DNA from: Oscillospiraceae bacterium
Lineage (GTDB): Bacteria > Bacillota > Clostridia > Oscillospirales > Ruminococcaceae
Assembly: GCA_021199335.1 (NCBI GenBank)
Contig: JAJQIG010000040.1
Location: 22,818-61,198, forward strand
Length of the DNA stretch: 38,381 bases
Reading direction: 5' to 3'
Numbering within the stretch: the first letter of the stretch is position 1; each line of letters begins with the position of its first letter. Positions 7,582-15,060 of this stretch are shown piece after piece. Below the pieces are notes generated by a model. The model was not told the DNA's origin, ran no database searches, and was given only the letters and a program-made list of their open reading frames with translations. Both the position numbers and the translations under genes were made by a program.

Positions 7582-8664
7582 TTATTTGCGGCGTGTCCCT
7601 TTAGACTTTTTTTCCTTTGTTATGTGTGTTGTGTAGTAGGTGTCAATGTTTGAGCTTGTGCAAAGCTGAATGCATATTATCGCGCTGAGGGCGATGGCGA
7701 CAATATAAAACACAAGCGTTTCAATATATGCGTCGGGTCTGTTTGACGTATTGAAAGCAAACTTGAAAAGCCCCGGGGCAGCCAAAAGCACCGTATTTAC
7801 AGCGAAATACAGCCCTGCCAGAAATTTAAACACCCTTGCCTTTAAAATCATAAGCAGTGAAAAAATAAGCGTTCCCATCGCAAGATACATAAACAGCTGC
7901 GAATCGTTCCAATTAAGCTTTGTATATGTTATAACGGAAACTATAATTCCCATTGCGGCAAGCATAAGGATAACAAAAAATCCTTTTTTCGCCCTCTTAA
8001 TTTTCTGCTCCTTCATAAGGGTGTGATACATTTCAACGCTTGCTTTTTTGTTGTAGCCTGTGGGCCGCTTGCCGATTTCCTTTTCAAGGCGCTCCTTAAT
8101 AAGCTGCTTTTCGTCCCTATCGAGGGATTCCCTTGAAGCAAGGTCGGCGGTTCTTTTTTGCGTTGTATTATATTCGGTGGACATCTCCTCAAGCACGGGC
8201 TTATTGCCCATCTCCATCGCAAGGCTGTCCATTTCCATTTGGTGACGAATATTGTCCGATGTTCTTTTTTTCTCGTTATAGCCCATATCGCTGAGCATAT
8301 CCGCCGAAACCTTTACATCATCGAGGCTATGGTCGGTTTTATCCCTGTTTTTTTCCTCAAGGGCACGGCGTTCCTCCTCCTCCGCTTCCCTTGCAAAGTC
8401 AGCGAACGATTTTGAACGTTTTACCTCGCCGCCGCTTTCCGAATCGGGCTTTGTATGGTACTGATAGAAAGGCGATTCCTCTTCGGCGCCATCCGAATCC
8501 TGCTCATTTTCCGCCTTTTTTGCCTGGGACAAAGCCGCAAGGCTGCCCGCCTTTGCAAGATCCCTTTCAAATCTCGGGACATGGCCGCCCCTGCCTTCGC
8601 CGCCCTCATCAAGTCCGAGGGAATCTATATCAACATCGTCAAAGCGAGAATCGTTCTTTTCCAT
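7582..8664 (-). CDS. Membrane protein with long charged N-terminus
   Basis: Function not recognised. The 360-residue product has a hydrophilic, highly charged N-terminal 225 residues (Glu/Lys/Asp-rich, probably disordered with coiled-coil stretches such as 85-110 and 180-200), then four hydrophobic helices at about 229-247, 256-275, 281-303 and 314-334, and a basic tail (KEKKSKGTRRK). No catalytic motif is seen. GGGAG precedes the ATG. It lies 46 nt downstream of a bactofilin gene and probably shares the deacetylase promoter, so it is a candidate membrane partner of the bactofilin. That link is inference from context. Confidence 0.8.
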   Translation of the reverse strand: MEKNDSRFDDVDIDSLGLDEGGEGRGGHVPRFERDLAKAGSLAALSQAKKAENEQDSDGAEEESPFYQYHTKPDSESGGEVKRSKSFADFAREAEEEERRALEEKNRDKTDHSLDDVKVSADMLSDMGYNEKKRTSDNIRHQMEMDSLAMEMGNKPVLEEMSTEYNTTQKRTADLASRESLDRDEKQLIKERLEKEIGKRPTGYNKKASVEMYHTLMKEQKIKRAKKGFFVILMLAAMGIIVSVITYTKLNWNDSQLFMYLAMGTLIFSLLMILKARVFKFLAGLYFAVNTVLLAAPGLFKFAFNTSNRPDAYIETLVFYIVAIALSAIICIQLCTSSNIDTYYTTHITKEKKSKGTRRK

Positions 8665-8710
8665 TGTATCATCTCCCGTATATTATAATAATGTCAAATA
8701 CTCATTCGGC

Positions 8711-9781
8711 TTATTCGGATAAAGCGATAGCTTCGGGGAAAATGCTTGATGAGCTTTCCTGCAGGAATGTTGTGTTAACGTAGCCCTGAATGGTTGCTCC
8801 GTCAAGAACGGTTATGGTTGAAGCGGTAATATTTCCAAGAATAACCGCATCCGTTTTAAATTCAGCCTTTCCTCCGACATCAACATTTCCCTTCACCTTT
8901 CCGTTAAGGTCGAGGTACTGTGCGGCAATGTCGCCCAAAAGCAGACTGTCACGGTCAATCTGAACCTGACCCTTTGACATAACGTTGCCCTGCATTGACG
9001 CGCCAAGCATTGTGGAATTATTGCATTCGATATCCCCGACAATTTTGCCTGTGATATTGATATTCTTTGTAATCTTAACATCGCCCTTTACGCTTCCGTC
9101 TATGTTAAGGTTAGCGAAGGAGCGGATATTTCCGTCAATAATTGTATTTCTTGAAATAACGGTTGTTTCCTCTGTTTCGTAATAAGGGCCATCGGGTTCG
9201 TTTCTTCTGTATGACGAGCCTCTCGGAGCTGTCGGCGGAGGCGGAACAGAACCGCCGTATGAATGTTCCTGACCATAGGAATTGCCGCTGTATGCATTGC
9301 TGTTATAGGGATTTTCGCCATAGGAATTTTTCCTCATGGACTCCTCGCCCCTTGCGGCGGCGCCGCTCTGACGCGCGTATTGCGAGAACTGAGAAAAAGG
9401 GCTTGCTTCGGCATTTGCGACTCCGCTCTGAGCCTCGGTGCCCTCCGAAAGCGGGGTTTTCCTCGGCGCAGCGCCCGTTCCGAACTGCGAAACATCCTGC
9501 TCCGGCTTAACATAGGGGCTGCTTGGCGCTTCCGTTTCGGGCGAGGTTACAGCTTCAGCCGCAGCGGCTTCGGCAAACTCCTCACCTTCGGCGGCGGATG
9601 CGCTCTTTTCGGCAAGCTCCTCCGCAAAGGACGGCTCGGCTGAAATCGGCTTCTGCGGCGTTTCAAGGTATTTGTCAAGTTCTGTTTTCTTCTTTGTTTC
9701 CTTGGAAGAATTCTCCCCTACAAGTCCGTCCCTTTTGAGAACTTCCTTGAGTGCCTGATTAAAATTGTCCTTTAGGCTCAT
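8711..9781 (-). CDS. Bactofilin with extended disordered N-terminus
   Basis: The C-terminal part (about 205-338) is a bactofilin/DUF583 domain: short repeating beta strands such as IIDGNIRSF, NIDGSVKGDV, ITGKIVGDIE, LLGDIAAQ, LNGKVKGNV and ILGNITAST form a right-handed beta-solenoid that self-polymerises at the inner face of the membrane and positions cell-wall enzymes. Unusually, about 200 N-terminal residues are low-complexity: acidic/Ala-rich at 50-95 and Tyr/Asn/Ser/Gly-rich at about 153-177. Most bactofilins are 100-200 residues, so this arm roughly doubles the protein. AGGAG lies 8 nt before the ATG. It follows a polysaccharide deacetylase gene. Confidence 0.93.
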   Translation of the reverse strand: MSLKDNFNQALKEVLKRDGLVGENSSKETKKKTELDKYLETPQKPISAEPSFAEELAEKSASAAEGEEFAEAAAAEAVTSPETEAPSSPYVKPEQDVSQFGTGAAPRKTPLSEGTEAQSGVANAEASPFSQFSQYARQSGAAARGEESMRKNSYGENPYNSNAYSGNSYGQEHSYGGSVPPPPTAPRGSSYRRNEPDGPYYETEETTVISRNTIIDGNIRSFANLNIDGSVKGDVKITKNINITGKIVGDIECNNSTMLGASMQGNVMSKGQVQIDRDSLLLGDIAAQYLDLNGKVKGNVDVGGKAEFKTDAVILGNITASTITVLDGATIQGYVNTTFLQESSSSIFPEAIALSE

Positions 9782-9807
9782 TTCAATAACTCCTATTCTA
9801 TATGTAT

Positions 9808-10866
9808 TCAGTCGGCGTAAGAAAAAGTAATCGGCTTAACGTTATGGTCAAGGGCTTCAAATGAATATCCGTCATTTATAAGCGCCGTAATAATATCCTC
9901 AACGGTTTTAACGGTAAGCTCCTTGTCCGCACTGTCATGGAGGAGGACAATCGCCCTTCCCGATGAGGTTTCGTTTATGCCGTTCAATACGTTATTGTAA
10001 ATACTTGTCCATGTCGCATGGGTTGTGGCATCCTCGCCGCTCACGTTCCAGTCATAGTAGACAAAGCCTCGCCTTGTTACCTCTGCAATAAGCTGCGGAT
10101 AGATAAGTCGGTTATAATTATTAATGCTGCCGCCGGGGAAGTGGATAATCTGCGGCTTAACTCCCGTTGCTTCATAAATCGAGTTATAGGTATTATTCAT
10201 ATCCTCAAGGAAGCTTTCAACGCTTTCGTAGACCGTTTCGTAATCGTGGGAAAGCGAATGTATTCCTATGGTATGGCCCCTGTCGGCGACCTCCCTCATA
10301 ATCTCCTGCGTTCTCTCGCCGCTGCCGCCGCACATAAAGAACGTAGCCTTTATGTTATATTTATCAAGGATTGAAAGAATATCCAACGTATTCTCGGACG
10401 GGCCATCGTCAAAGGTGAGATAGATTGTTTTCTCCTTTTCGATGAACTCCTCAGGGGCTTCGGCGTAAAGCTCGGGGTAAAGGAGCGTATACTCTGCGGC
10501 GGTGCTTCCCGAGCCCGAACCCGCACTGTCTGAATCCACATCAAATTTATCGGGGTTTGCGGAAATATAGCTCTCCGCAAAGCTATCAAGGGCGGCGCCC
10601 TCGTTTTCCTCCATAAAGCGGAGAATATCCTCCGCAGTGAATCCATCGGCAGCCATTCTTAGGTAGTACTGCTCAAGGGTAAGGCTTTCACTTTCCGAAT
10701 TGACATTCTTTTCGGCATAGGCTTCGGCTGCAAGCTCCTTATTTTTCTTCAATTCGACCGCATATTTAACGCCGAAAAAGACCGCTAGGAATGTAGCCGC
10801 AGCAAACCAGCCGATAATTACCGTATATATTAAATGCTTAAAAAATTTTACACTTCCGAAATACAT
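9808..10866 (-). CDS. Membrane-anchored polysaccharide deacetylase
   Basis: A 352-residue NodB/carbohydrate-esterase-4 protein. A transmembrane anchor (about 14-34) precedes an acidic linker (about 50-125) and the catalytic domain: TFDDGPS (catalytic and metal Asp), HSLSH (metal His pair), WNVSGED and IVLLHDS. It probably removes N-acetyl groups from peptidoglycan or a surface glycan outside the cell. One oddity: the third motif reads HFPGGS where the family usually has an Arg (RFPGGS/RPPY), so activity may differ. Promoter at 10949-10977; probably the first gene of a deacetylase-bactofilin-membrane protein unit. Confidence 0.93.
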   Translation of the reverse strand: MYFGSVKFFKHLIYTVIIGWFAAATFLAVFFGVKYAVELKKNKELAAEAYAEKNVNSESESLTLEQYYLRMAADGFTAEDILRFMEENEGAALDSFAESYISANPDKFDVDSDSAGSGSGSTAAEYTLLYPELYAEAPEEFIEKEKTIYLTFDDGPSENTLDILSILDKYNIKATFFMCGGSGERTQEIMREVADRGHTIGIHSLSHDYETVYESVESFLEDMNNTYNSIYEATGVKPQIIHFPGGSINNYNRLIYPQLIAEVTRRGFVYYDWNVSGEDATTHATWTSIYNNVLNGINETSSGRAIVLLHDSADKELTVKTVEDIITALINDGYSFEALDHNVKPITFSYAD

Positions 10867-10948
10867 TTTTCAACGTTCCTCCGTAAAAATCGGTGCAGCG
10901 AACGCACTTCGTCCGCAAAAACGCATTTTGACACTGATACTCTTTATA

Positions 10949-10977
10949 ATAATACACCTTTTTTATCCCGATGTCAA
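10949..10977 (-). promoter_or_regulatory. SigmaA promoter for the deacetylase-bactofilin unit
   Basis: Minus strand: TTGACA (10977-10972), a 17-bp spacer and TATTAT (10954-10949), giving an 80-nt leader before the deacetylase ATG. It lies directly after the upstream unit's terminator. Confidence 0.85.
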
Positions 10978-10991
10978 CAGACTAAATGAAC

Positions 10992-11034
10992 AAATTACTC
11001 CAATGAATTGATTTTTTATTCATTGGAGTAATTT
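10992..11034 (-). terminator. Terminator of the fabD-aroE unit
   Basis: A perfect 16-bp inverted repeat (10992-11007 and 11019-11034, ATTACTCCAATGAA core) with an 11-nt loop, starting 10 nt past the stop of the 11044 gene. The minus-strand exit is TTTGTTCATTT. The plus-strand exit has six T, so it could stop transcription both ways. Confidence 0.7.
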
Positions 11035-11043
11035 TTTCGAATA

Positions 11044-11937
11044 TCAAAAGTCGGAAACGGCGGCGGCAGCCTTGGAGTTTTCCTTTATCTCCCTGCCAAG
11101 GGCGATCATTTCATTCTCAAACTCGGCGGTTATTTTTATTCCCATCGCTTCAAGAACCGCCTCCTCGGCGGCATCAAACACACCGTTTGAGAAAAAAACA
11201 CGGGCGCTTATTGCGGCTGAAATCGCCTTATAGATGTAAAGTCCGTCCTTTGTCGGGGAACGTCTGAGAACATCGGCGCATTCGGCGGTTTCAAGAGCCG
11301 TTTCGGGATTCCCCGTTTTAAGCTCATAAAGCGCCTTAACGGAGAGGATATAGAAGTCATAGTCCAGCTCGTCAATATACGGTTTGCCGTTTATATAGGC
11401 TGTATTCATGCTGTCATAATCGCATTTTGCGTCAGAAAGAACAATTTCCGCCGCATAGCAGTATGCGGGAACGGTAAAATCCCCCGTTGAACGGGCGATA
11501 TCGAGGACGCTTACCACATCTATCCTGTCAAGCTGCTCCTCCGAACGGGTTATATTCCCCGAAACGAGCGCGGAAAGAGCTGCCTCGGCGCAGACAAAAT
11601 TTCGCATATCCCCACGGCAGCCCGCCGAGAGAATCTCATTATATTCCCTGCAAATTCCCTTTTCCAACGCCGTTTTATCGAGCCTTTTCCTCATTTTCCT
11701 ACGCGGAAGCTTATTCAAAAACGAGCTGAGGGCATATGCAAAAACGGAGAGGAGCAGCGAACCCGACAAAAGAATCGGCGCAAACACCCTCATTTCAAGC
11801 CTTCCGATTCCCGAAAAGGCAAAAAAGCTCAAAAAGATATTCACCGCAAAGCCTATGCAGCAGCCTAAAATAAGGAAAATCCCCCACCACACACCTACAG
11901 CCTTTGCAATCATGAACGCCCTTGCCTTAAAATTCAT
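11044..11937 (-). CDS. Two-helix membrane protein with helical cytosolic domain
   Basis: Function not recognised. The 297-residue product has two transmembrane segments (about 13-40 and 51-73), a basic stretch after the second (RRKMRKR), then a largely helical Ala/Leu-rich domain of about 210 residues. That domain reads like degenerate tetratricopeptide-type repeats (for example ALYELKTGNPETALETAECADVL), but I cannot assign a family. The ribosome site is G-rich, just before the ATG. It is the last gene of the leftward fabD-lipoprotein-aroE unit, 32 nt after aroE and just before a strong terminator. Confidence 0.78.
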   Translation of the reverse strand: MNFKARAFMIAKAVGVWWGIFLILGCCIGFAVNIFLSFFAFSGIGRLEMRVFAPILLSGSLLLSVFAYALSSFLNKLPRRKMRKRLDKTALEKGICREYNEILSAGCRGDMRNFVCAEAALSALVSGNITRSEEQLDRIDVVSVLDIARSTGDFTVPAYCYAAEIVLSDAKCDYDSMNTAYINGKPYIDELDYDFYILSVKALYELKTGNPETALETAECADVLRRSPTKDGLYIYKAISAAISARVFFSNGVFDAAEEAVLEAMGIKITAEFENEMIALGREIKENSKAAAAVSDF

Positions 11938-11969
11938 ACTCTCCGCCCCCTTTCGCTCTTTTTCGCCGC

Positions 11970-12815
11970 TTACTTTGAAAGCTCCTCCCTCATATCCTCG
12001 ATAATTCGGTTAATGTCGCTGTCGGAATAGGATGCTCCGCTCCAGATTTCATGGGCGACGACCGCCTGCCAAACAAGCATAGCCATACCGCCGACAGCCT
12101 TTATGCCCTTTTCTTCGGCAATCTGCATAAGCTTTGTTTTGTTCGGATTGTAAATTGCATCAAAAACGCAGCCGCAATGTCCGATAACCTCCTCCGAAAC
12201 GGGGCAATTCTCAATCTTCGGGAACATTCCGACGGGCGTTGCGTTGACAAGAAGGTCAAAATCCCCGCTTATTTCATCGGCATGGATAACACTCATGCGG
12301 GCAATATCGCTTTCGGGGCAGCCCTGTCTGCGAAGCTCATCGGCAACCGCTGCGGCTGTATTCTCAAAGCCCGGGAGAACAACAACCGTAAGCTCGGCGC
12401 CGTGGCGGATTGCTTCAATTGCCATCATTCTTCCGACTCCGCCGCATCCTATCTGGAGAACCCTGCCCCCAAGCTTTGCGTTCTCCGCTTCGAGCGCGCG
12501 GAGAAAGCCGAAGCAATCGGTGTTATATCCGATGTTCCTTCCGTCACGCCTTACAACGCAGTTCACCGATTCATAACGCTTTGCCGATTCATCCATTTCA
12601 TCGATATACTTTATTATATCAACCTTAAACGGAATTGTGATATTATATCCTCCCAAAGAATTAAGGTATAACGCCTTTTCCGCAAGAGCCTCGGGGGGAA
12701 CCTCGCATATTTCATATTCAACGCCGCTTTTCCCCTCAAGCTCAAACAGCCGCTTATGTATCGGCGGCGACATGGTATGTTTAAGCGGATAGCCCAAGAT
12801 TGCATATTTTTCCAT
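11970..12815 (-). CDS. aroE: Shikimate dehydrogenase family protein
   Basis: A 281-residue NADP(H)-dependent oxidoreductase that would reduce 3-dehydroshikimate to shikimate. Motifs: MEKYAILGYPLKHTMSPPIH at the substrate end, YNITIPFK with the catalytic Lys, NTDCFGF with the catalytic Asp, and the dinucleotide loop GCGGVGR. Two substrate-pocket positions depart from the usual S-x-SP..HN (here HTMSPPIHK), and the nucleotide loop ends GVGR rather than the typical GAGGA/S-R, so quinate or another substrate cannot be excluded. I prefer the ATG at 12815 over that at 12824 because the family begins ME-YA. It is not beside other aro genes. Confidence 0.88.
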   Translation of the reverse strand: MEKYAILGYPLKHTMSPPIHKRLFELEGKSGVEYEICEVPPEALAEKALYLNSLGGYNITIPFKVDIIKYIDEMDESAKRYESVNCVVRRDGRNIGYNTDCFGFLRALEAENAKLGGRVLQIGCGGVGRMMAIEAIRHGAELTVVVLPGFENTAAAVADELRRQGCPESDIARMSVIHADEISGDFDLLVNATPVGMFPKIENCPVSEEVIGHCGCVFDAIYNPNKTKLMQIAEEKGIKAVGGMAMLVWQAVVAHEIWSGASYSDSDINRIIEDMREELSK

Positions 12816-12847
12816 TTTAATCATAGCCTTTCAAAAAAATTTTTCTG

Positions 12848-13828
12848 TCAGCCGAATAGGATTACATCCTCGCCATATGGCTGACCGCCCTCATAGCCGT
12901 ACAGCGGAAGGTCAAGCAAATTGCGGACATAGGCTTTGTAATTCCCGTAATTATCATTCGGCGTTATGTCCTCCGTTTCGCCGTCATCCGCAAGGATATT
13001 CCTGTAATATCTGTAAGCGAGATATTCATAGCCCTCCTCGACTATTTTGTAATTTATGTTGTAAACCCTTCCTCTTTTGTAAATGGACGTCACGATACCG
13101 CCGTCATTTGTTATTTCATCGATATATTCTCTAAGGAATTCATATTCGGGCTCAAGCTCAAGGGGACAATTCCCATCCTGATAATCGTAAACGGGAAGAG
13201 CGTAATACTCCATAAAAATTCCGTCCTCATAACGGAGCAAATAGGGCTTTTGCGTTCGCCCCGTACCGTCCGTGCAGAAGTCGCAGTCCTCATACATTGC
13301 GGTAAAGTCGTTTCCGTCCGCCTGTGTAAGCTCCGCTCCGCCAAAGACATCGATTTCAACGGGAACTCCGCCGTCAATACGGCAGCAGAATGTCGAGCCG
13401 TACCCGTCGTCCCCAAGCTTCTCCGCAAGAATAAGGTTATCCCCGTCCGCTTTTGCCGTTCGGAAGCAATCCCAGTCATACTGCTTTGAAGCAAGCTCAT
13501 ACGCGCGGCTTTCATCCGCATACCAAAGAGAACCGACCGTTTCTCCCGTTCCGCAAACGGCGAAAAGCTCCTCCTCGCCGTCGCTGTCAAAATCCCCGAA
13601 AAAAACGGGACAAACAAGATCCGCAGAGTCCGACCCCGCCGCCTCGGCAATAACCTTTTCAAGCCTTGAAGCCGCATCGGATGAATCTTTAGCCGATTCA
13701 TCATCGGGGGAAACAATATCCGTATCCGTTTCCGAGGATAAAACGAAGCCTTGCGACTGTGGAGCGGTTTCCTGTTCGCAGGCGCACAGGAGCAGGGATA
13801 ATACCGCCAAAAGCAAATACCTTTTCAT
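12848..13828 (-). CDS. Predicted lipoprotein
   Basis: A 326-residue secreted protein with a signal peptide and lipobox (LLLAVLSLLLCAC, lipidated Cys probably residue 15 or 17). A Ser/Asp/Glu-rich linker (about 20-55) leads to a globular domain containing GDFDSDGEEELF, an acidic D-x-D-x-D-x3-E/D motif of the kind seen in calcium-binding or FG-GAP/VCBS-like repeats, and later Tyr-rich segments. Function is unknown. GGGAG precedes the ATG. It lies between fabD and aroE and is probably only co-transcribed with them. Confidence 0.85.
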   Translation of the reverse strand: MKRYLLLAVLSLLLCACEQETAPQSQGFVLSSETDTDIVSPDDESAKDSSDAASRLEKVIAEAAGSDSADLVCPVFFGDFDSDGEEELFAVCGTGETVGSLWYADESRAYELASKQYDWDCFRTAKADGDNLILAEKLGDDGYGSTFCCRIDGGVPVEIDVFGGAELTQADGNDFTAMYEDCDFCTDGTGRTQKPYLLRYEDGIFMEYYALPVYDYQDGNCPLELEPEYEFLREYIDEITNDGGIVTSIYKRGRVYNINYKIVEEGYEYLAYRYYRNILADDGETEDITPNDNYGNYKAYVRNLLDLPLYGYEGGQPYGEDVILFG

Positions 13829-13858
13829 CGCATTTCTCCCAAATTACGTCCGTCAAAT

Positions 13859-14791
13859 TTATTTTCCGAACTCGGCAAGAGCTTTTTCAAGCGTTTTCGC
13901 ATTTTCAACGTTAACTGCGTTTACTTCCTTAAGGGTTTTCTTAACAAGCCCCGTGAGAACCTTGCCCGGGCCAAGCTCGATATAGCCGTCAAAGCCCTGT
14001 TCCTTCATAACGGCAAGCTCGGAGGTAAATCTGACAGGGGAAACAATATGCTTTGCAAGCTTTTCGGGCATATTGTCAAAATCGGGCATTTCCTTGCCGT
14101 AAAGGTTGGAGAAAAAGGCAACGTTCGGCTTATTGAAGGTAACGTTCATATTTTTAAGCTCGGCTTCAAATTCATCTGCGGCGGGCTGCATGAGCTTTGA
14201 ATGGAAAGCGGCGGCAACATTGAGCCTTATTACCTTAGCGCCCGCTTCGGCAAATTTTGCCTGAGCCGCATCCATGGCATCGGGTTCGCCCGCAATAACC
14301 GTCTGAACGGCGGAATTATAGTTAACGGGAACGACATAACCGTCAACGGATGCGCATATCCTCTCTATATCCTCGGGCGTTTGACCCATAACGGCAGCCA
14401 TAACGCCGTGCTGATTCTCGGCAGCCCTCTGCATTGCCGCCGCCCTTGCCTTTATTACCTTGAATCCGTCCTCAAACGAGAGAACTCCCGCCGCAACCAT
14501 AGCGGCATATTCGCCGAGAGAATGGCCCGCAACGGCGGAAAACTCCACTCCGCCCTTTTTTACCGCATTAAAAGCCGCAAGGGAGGTCATCATAATTGCG
14601 GGCTGGGAATAATTCGTCTGCGCAAGCTCGGATTCCTCGGAATTCCATGACTTTTCGGCAAGGTCAAAGCCGAGAATTTCGCTCGCCTTATCGTACATAT
14701 CCTTGATTTCGGGGTAAGCCTCGCAAAGCTCCTTTCCCATTCCGACATACTGTGAACCCTGACCCGAGAATAAAAATACGTTTTTGCTCAC
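13859..14791 (-). CDS. fabD: Malonyl-CoA:ACP transacylase
   Basis: The 310-residue enzyme moves malonyl from CoA to acyl carrier protein to feed chain extension. The oxyanion motif FSGQGSQYVGMG, nucleophile GHSLGE (Ser91) and catalytic His in AAFHSKL (His197) are present, with normal length. The start is the GTG at 14791, 9 nt after AAAGGA; the longer frame to 14815 would cover the ribosome site. Unlike many Clostridia, fabD is outside the fab operon, transcribed divergently from fabH, and followed by a lipoprotein gene and aroE. Both units could be co-regulated through the shared 270-nt intergenic region. Confidence 0.97.
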   Translation of the reverse strand: MSKNVFLFSGQGSQYVGMGKELCEAYPEIKDMYDKASEILGFDLAEKSWNSEESELAQTNYSQPAIMMTSLAAFNAVKKGGVEFSAVAGHSLGEYAAMVAAGVLSFEDGFKVIKARAAAMQRAAENQHGVMAAVMGQTPEDIERICASVDGYVVPVNYNSAVQTVIAGEPDAMDAAQAKFAEAGAKVIRLNVAAAFHSKLMQPAADEFEAELKNMNVTFNKPNVAFFSNLYGKEMPDFDNMPEKLAKHIVSPVRFTSELAVMKEQGFDGYIELGPGKVLTGLVKKTLKEVNAVNVENAKTLEKALAEFGK

Positions 14792-14826
14792 TTCAAAACA
14801 TCCTTTCAAAACCATTTTCTTGGTGA

Positions 14827-14855
14827 AATTTATGGGTAATATTCAACAAATGCAA
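14827..14855 (-). promoter_or_regulatory. Possible promoter for fabD
   Basis: Minus strand: TTGCAT (14855-14850), a 17-bp spacer and TAAATT (14832-14827), about 36 nt upstream of the GTG start. Each box has two mismatches to consensus, so this is a weak candidate; it is the best one seen on that side. Confidence 0.35.
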
Positions 14856-14864
14856 AATTAACGG

Positions 14865-14893
14865 TTGACAACCTCAAATAAAAATATTACAAT
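14865..14893 (+). promoter_or_regulatory. SigmaA promoter of the fab/acc operon
   Basis: TTGACA (14865-14870), a 17-bp spacer and TACAAT (14888-14893). The -35 box lies in the short palindrome GGTTGACAACC (14863-14873), a possible operator. No FapR or FabT regulator gene is in the window. Confidence 0.85.
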
Positions 14894-15060
14894 ATAAGGT
14901 GTGTAATTTTGTATTGGGGATACAGCTCGGCGCTCCCCTTGTCACCGAAAATGTTGTTTTACCTCTGTTTGTACCGATGTCAGGGGGCGATACCCCACAG
15001 CATGGCACAAAACAAGTATAACATATTATTTAAAAAATTTCAATACGGAGGTAAAATATT
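14894..15060 (+). promoter_or_regulatory. Long structured leader of the fab operon
   Basis: About 165 nt separate the promoter from fabH. Four G/C runs alternate: GGGG (14916-14919), CGCTCCCC (14931-14938), GGGGGCG (14983-14989) and CCCC (14993-14996). Runs 1-2 and 3-4 can form local hairpins, while runs 2-3 can pair with a single bulge, giving mutually exclusive folds. No known riboswitch was recognised and no T-rich terminator follows, so any control would more likely be translational or by RNA stability. Confidence 0.4.
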
